Origin: Gammaproteobacteria bacterium | Lineage (GTDB): Bacteria; Pseudomonadota; Gammaproteobacteria; GCA-001735895 | NCBI GenBank assembly: GCA_003645435.1 | Contig: QNFD01000120.1 | Span: 1-7,621 of the forward strand | Direction: 5' to 3' | Length of the DNA: 7,621 nucleotides | Shown: one piece after another, positions 6,393 through 7,621 of the stretch | Position numbering within the stretch: position 1 is the first letter of the stretch | Layout of the letters: every line of letters begins with the position of its first letter | Made by a program: the position numbers and the translations under genes | Notes under the pieces: generated by a model | What the model saw: only the letters and a program-made list of their open reading frames with translations | Database searches by the model: none | What the model was told of the DNA's origin: nothing

Positions 6393-7621
6393 TCAGTTGC
6401 CTTCTCTCGAACAATTCAATCTCAGGTCCTTGATCAATTCGCGTAGTTTTTGCTGCTTCTGCTTGCGCCCCTTCATCATTGGACAGTCGCTGAGCCGATT
6501 CCAGTCCCGATTTTGCATGGCCTTCTCTACAAGCCATGGATGTATCTTGAAATTTTCTGAATCGATCGCAATCGACTGCATGACAAATGGCTGCAAACTG
6601 GCAAAGCATAGCTCAAAGCCCTTATGGCCGAGTATAAACGCATCGACTTCATCCATTTCCATACTGGTTAAAGATGATTTAAATCGACAGTAACGCAGCA
6701 GGGCGACGACACTGGCAGCATCCATGTGCTGTAAAAACTGACATAGCCAGACCGGCAACTGTTTTTGGATGCGTACCTGCAGTCGCAGAATATTGTCATC
6801 CACCTGACTATTCAGGCTGCGCAGGACCGCGACCGAATGGTTACCGCTAGATTTGCCAGCTGCAAAGCCTACATGTACGAGAGAAAACTGGCAGCATTTC
6901 CAGAAGGCGGCGCTTTCTGAGTCAAACCCAAAACTCGCGCCAATATAGTCGAAATGGCGTTCGCGGCTGTGGCGAATCGCCGCCTCTATCAAAGCGCTGC
7001 CGACACCGCATCGACGCCAATTTTCTAACACCGCTATACGCTGCACCCGCATTCCTCTATAGCTGGCGAAGGTCTTATCGCCTGCCTGTGCGGTTATCAT
7101 CTGTGCCAGTAAATGCCCCTTTGGCCTGCGTTTTCCAAGATACACCTGTTCACACAAAGCAGGGGGAAACCCGCCTTCACAGTTCAGTAAAACCGCGGCT
7201 ATCAGGTCACCACTGCTCTCAGCCAGAATTATGGACAGGCCCGGATTTTCCATTAGCATGCGCAAATCCGATGGTCGAGTACGATAGTGTGCCGAAGCCA
7301 TCAGCGTATAAATTTTTTCAAGCAACACCAGGTCCTGTACCAGGGAGGCCTGGCTAACCTCACGACAGCCAAACGAAATACGGGCCGGTACATCAACTGA
7401 GACTAAGCCGGGTGCTGGCTTTAGAAACAGGGTGTTATCCAGCCAGGCCTCGAGGCAATCGCCGGCAGCCCAGCGCACCGGGTCGGTCAACTTAAATCGG
7501 CGCAATTGATGTTTCGGCAGGCGTGCGATAAAACGCAGTAAAAACCCCTGCCCTGTGCCCTCGTAGCCGCCGGTCGTGGGCGCCATGATCACTTTAGGAT
7601 ACAAACTGCATAATCGTTGCA
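6393..7621 (-). CDS. tmcA: tRNA(Met) cytidine acetyltransferase, C-terminal part (5' end beyond right edge)
   Basis: TmcA uses ATP and acetyl-CoA to make N4-acetylcytidine at the wobble base (C34) of elongator tRNA(Met), preventing misreading of isoleucine codons. About 408 residues are visible against about 670 in E. coli, so the N-terminal domain and most of the RecA-like ATPase, including the Walker motifs, lie outside. Counting from codon 7604, the block TTGGYEGTGQGFLLRF (10-25) ends the ATPase domain; DPVRWAAGDCLEAWL (41-55) follows; then HYRTRPSDLRML (106-117). The GNAT acetyltransferase part has RRPKGHLLAQ and the acetyl-CoA loop RIAVLENWRRCGVG (189-202). The remaining residues to TGA 6395-6393 match the tRNA-binding C-terminus in position. 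The frame stays open upstream through CAA CGA TTA TGC AGT to the edge. TTG 7604 is therefore not the start, since LCSLYPKVIMAPTT aligns inside the ATPase domain. The EGTGQGF motif has Gln where EGTGRGF is common. Confidence 0.93.
   Translation of the reverse strand, partial: QRLCSLYPKVIMAPTTGGYEGTGQGFLLRFIARLPKHQLRRFKLTDPVRWAAGDCLEAWLDNTLFLKPAPGLVSVDVPARISFGCREVSQASLVQDLVLLEKIYTLMASAHYRTRPSDLRMLMENPGLSIILAESSGDLIAAVLLNCEGGFPPALCEQVYLGKRRPKGHLLAQMITAQAGDKTFASYRGMRVQRIAVLENWRRCGVGSALIEAAIRHSRERHFDYIGASFGFDSESAAFWKCCQFSLVHVGFAAGKSSGNHSVAVLRSLNSQVDDNILRLQVRIQKQLPVWLCQFLQHMDAASVVALLRYCRFKSSLTSMEMDEVDAFILGHKGFELCFASLQPFVMQSIAIDSENFKIHPWLVEKAMQNRDWNRLSDCPMMKGRKQKQQKLRELIKDLRLNCSREGN

Noticed and set aside
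7602..7604. TTG as the start codon of a complete 403-residue protein
   Set aside because: The frame continues upstream to the window edge and its sequence aligns inside the TmcA ATPase domain, so the gene is truncated by the window rather than starting here.

Overview
The window is a compact stretch of a bacterial chromosome in which every supported gene lies on the minus strand, so transcription runs from the right edge to the left. Protein similarity (TmcA, YihY/BrkB, XthA, MsrA of the E. coli type, and a HAMP-PAS-GGDEF-EAL protein) points to a gammaproteobacterium. Base composition is moderate, and I see no insertion sequence, phage gene, CRISPR array, tRNA or rRNA. I recalled the protein families from memory and could not run a search.

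In transcription order: (1) the C-terminal part of tmcA, the tRNA(Met) wobble cytidine acetyltransferase, cut by the right edge (7621-6393); (2) a DUF924 protein of unknown function (6332-5793); (3) a YihY/BrkB-family inner membrane protein with a C-terminal winged-helix-like extension (5715-4390); (4) xthA, exonuclease III, whose start overlaps the yihY stop as ATGA (4393-3578); (5) msrA, methionine sulfoxide reductase A (3516-2890). A 35-nt imperfect hairpin lies between xthA and msrA. Gaps are 60, 77, -4 and 61 nt, so the five genes look like one operon or a tightly linked group. Their shared theme, an inference only, is maintenance: tRNA modification, repair of oxidised DNA and repair of oxidised protein.

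After a 192-nt AT-rich gap with several inverted repeats comes (6) a large membrane-bound c-di-GMP signalling protein: TM, periplasmic region, TM, HAMP, PAS, GGDEF, EAL. It occupies 2697-1 and runs off the left edge, probably by only a few residues. Its GGDEF motif is altered to GADEF, whereas all the EAL catalytic residues I looked for are present, so it may act mainly as a phosphodiesterase.

The most curious point is the 5' end of that gene. The only good ribosome binding site belongs to an ATG at 2776 in a different frame, and that frame stops after 29 codons across the apparent start at 2697. Losing one C from a C5 run just after the 2776 ATG would join the two into one longer protein. 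This could be a sequencing error, a real frameshift mutation, a slippage site, or a genuine leader ORF with coupled translation. I did not find a convincing wholly new biological system here.
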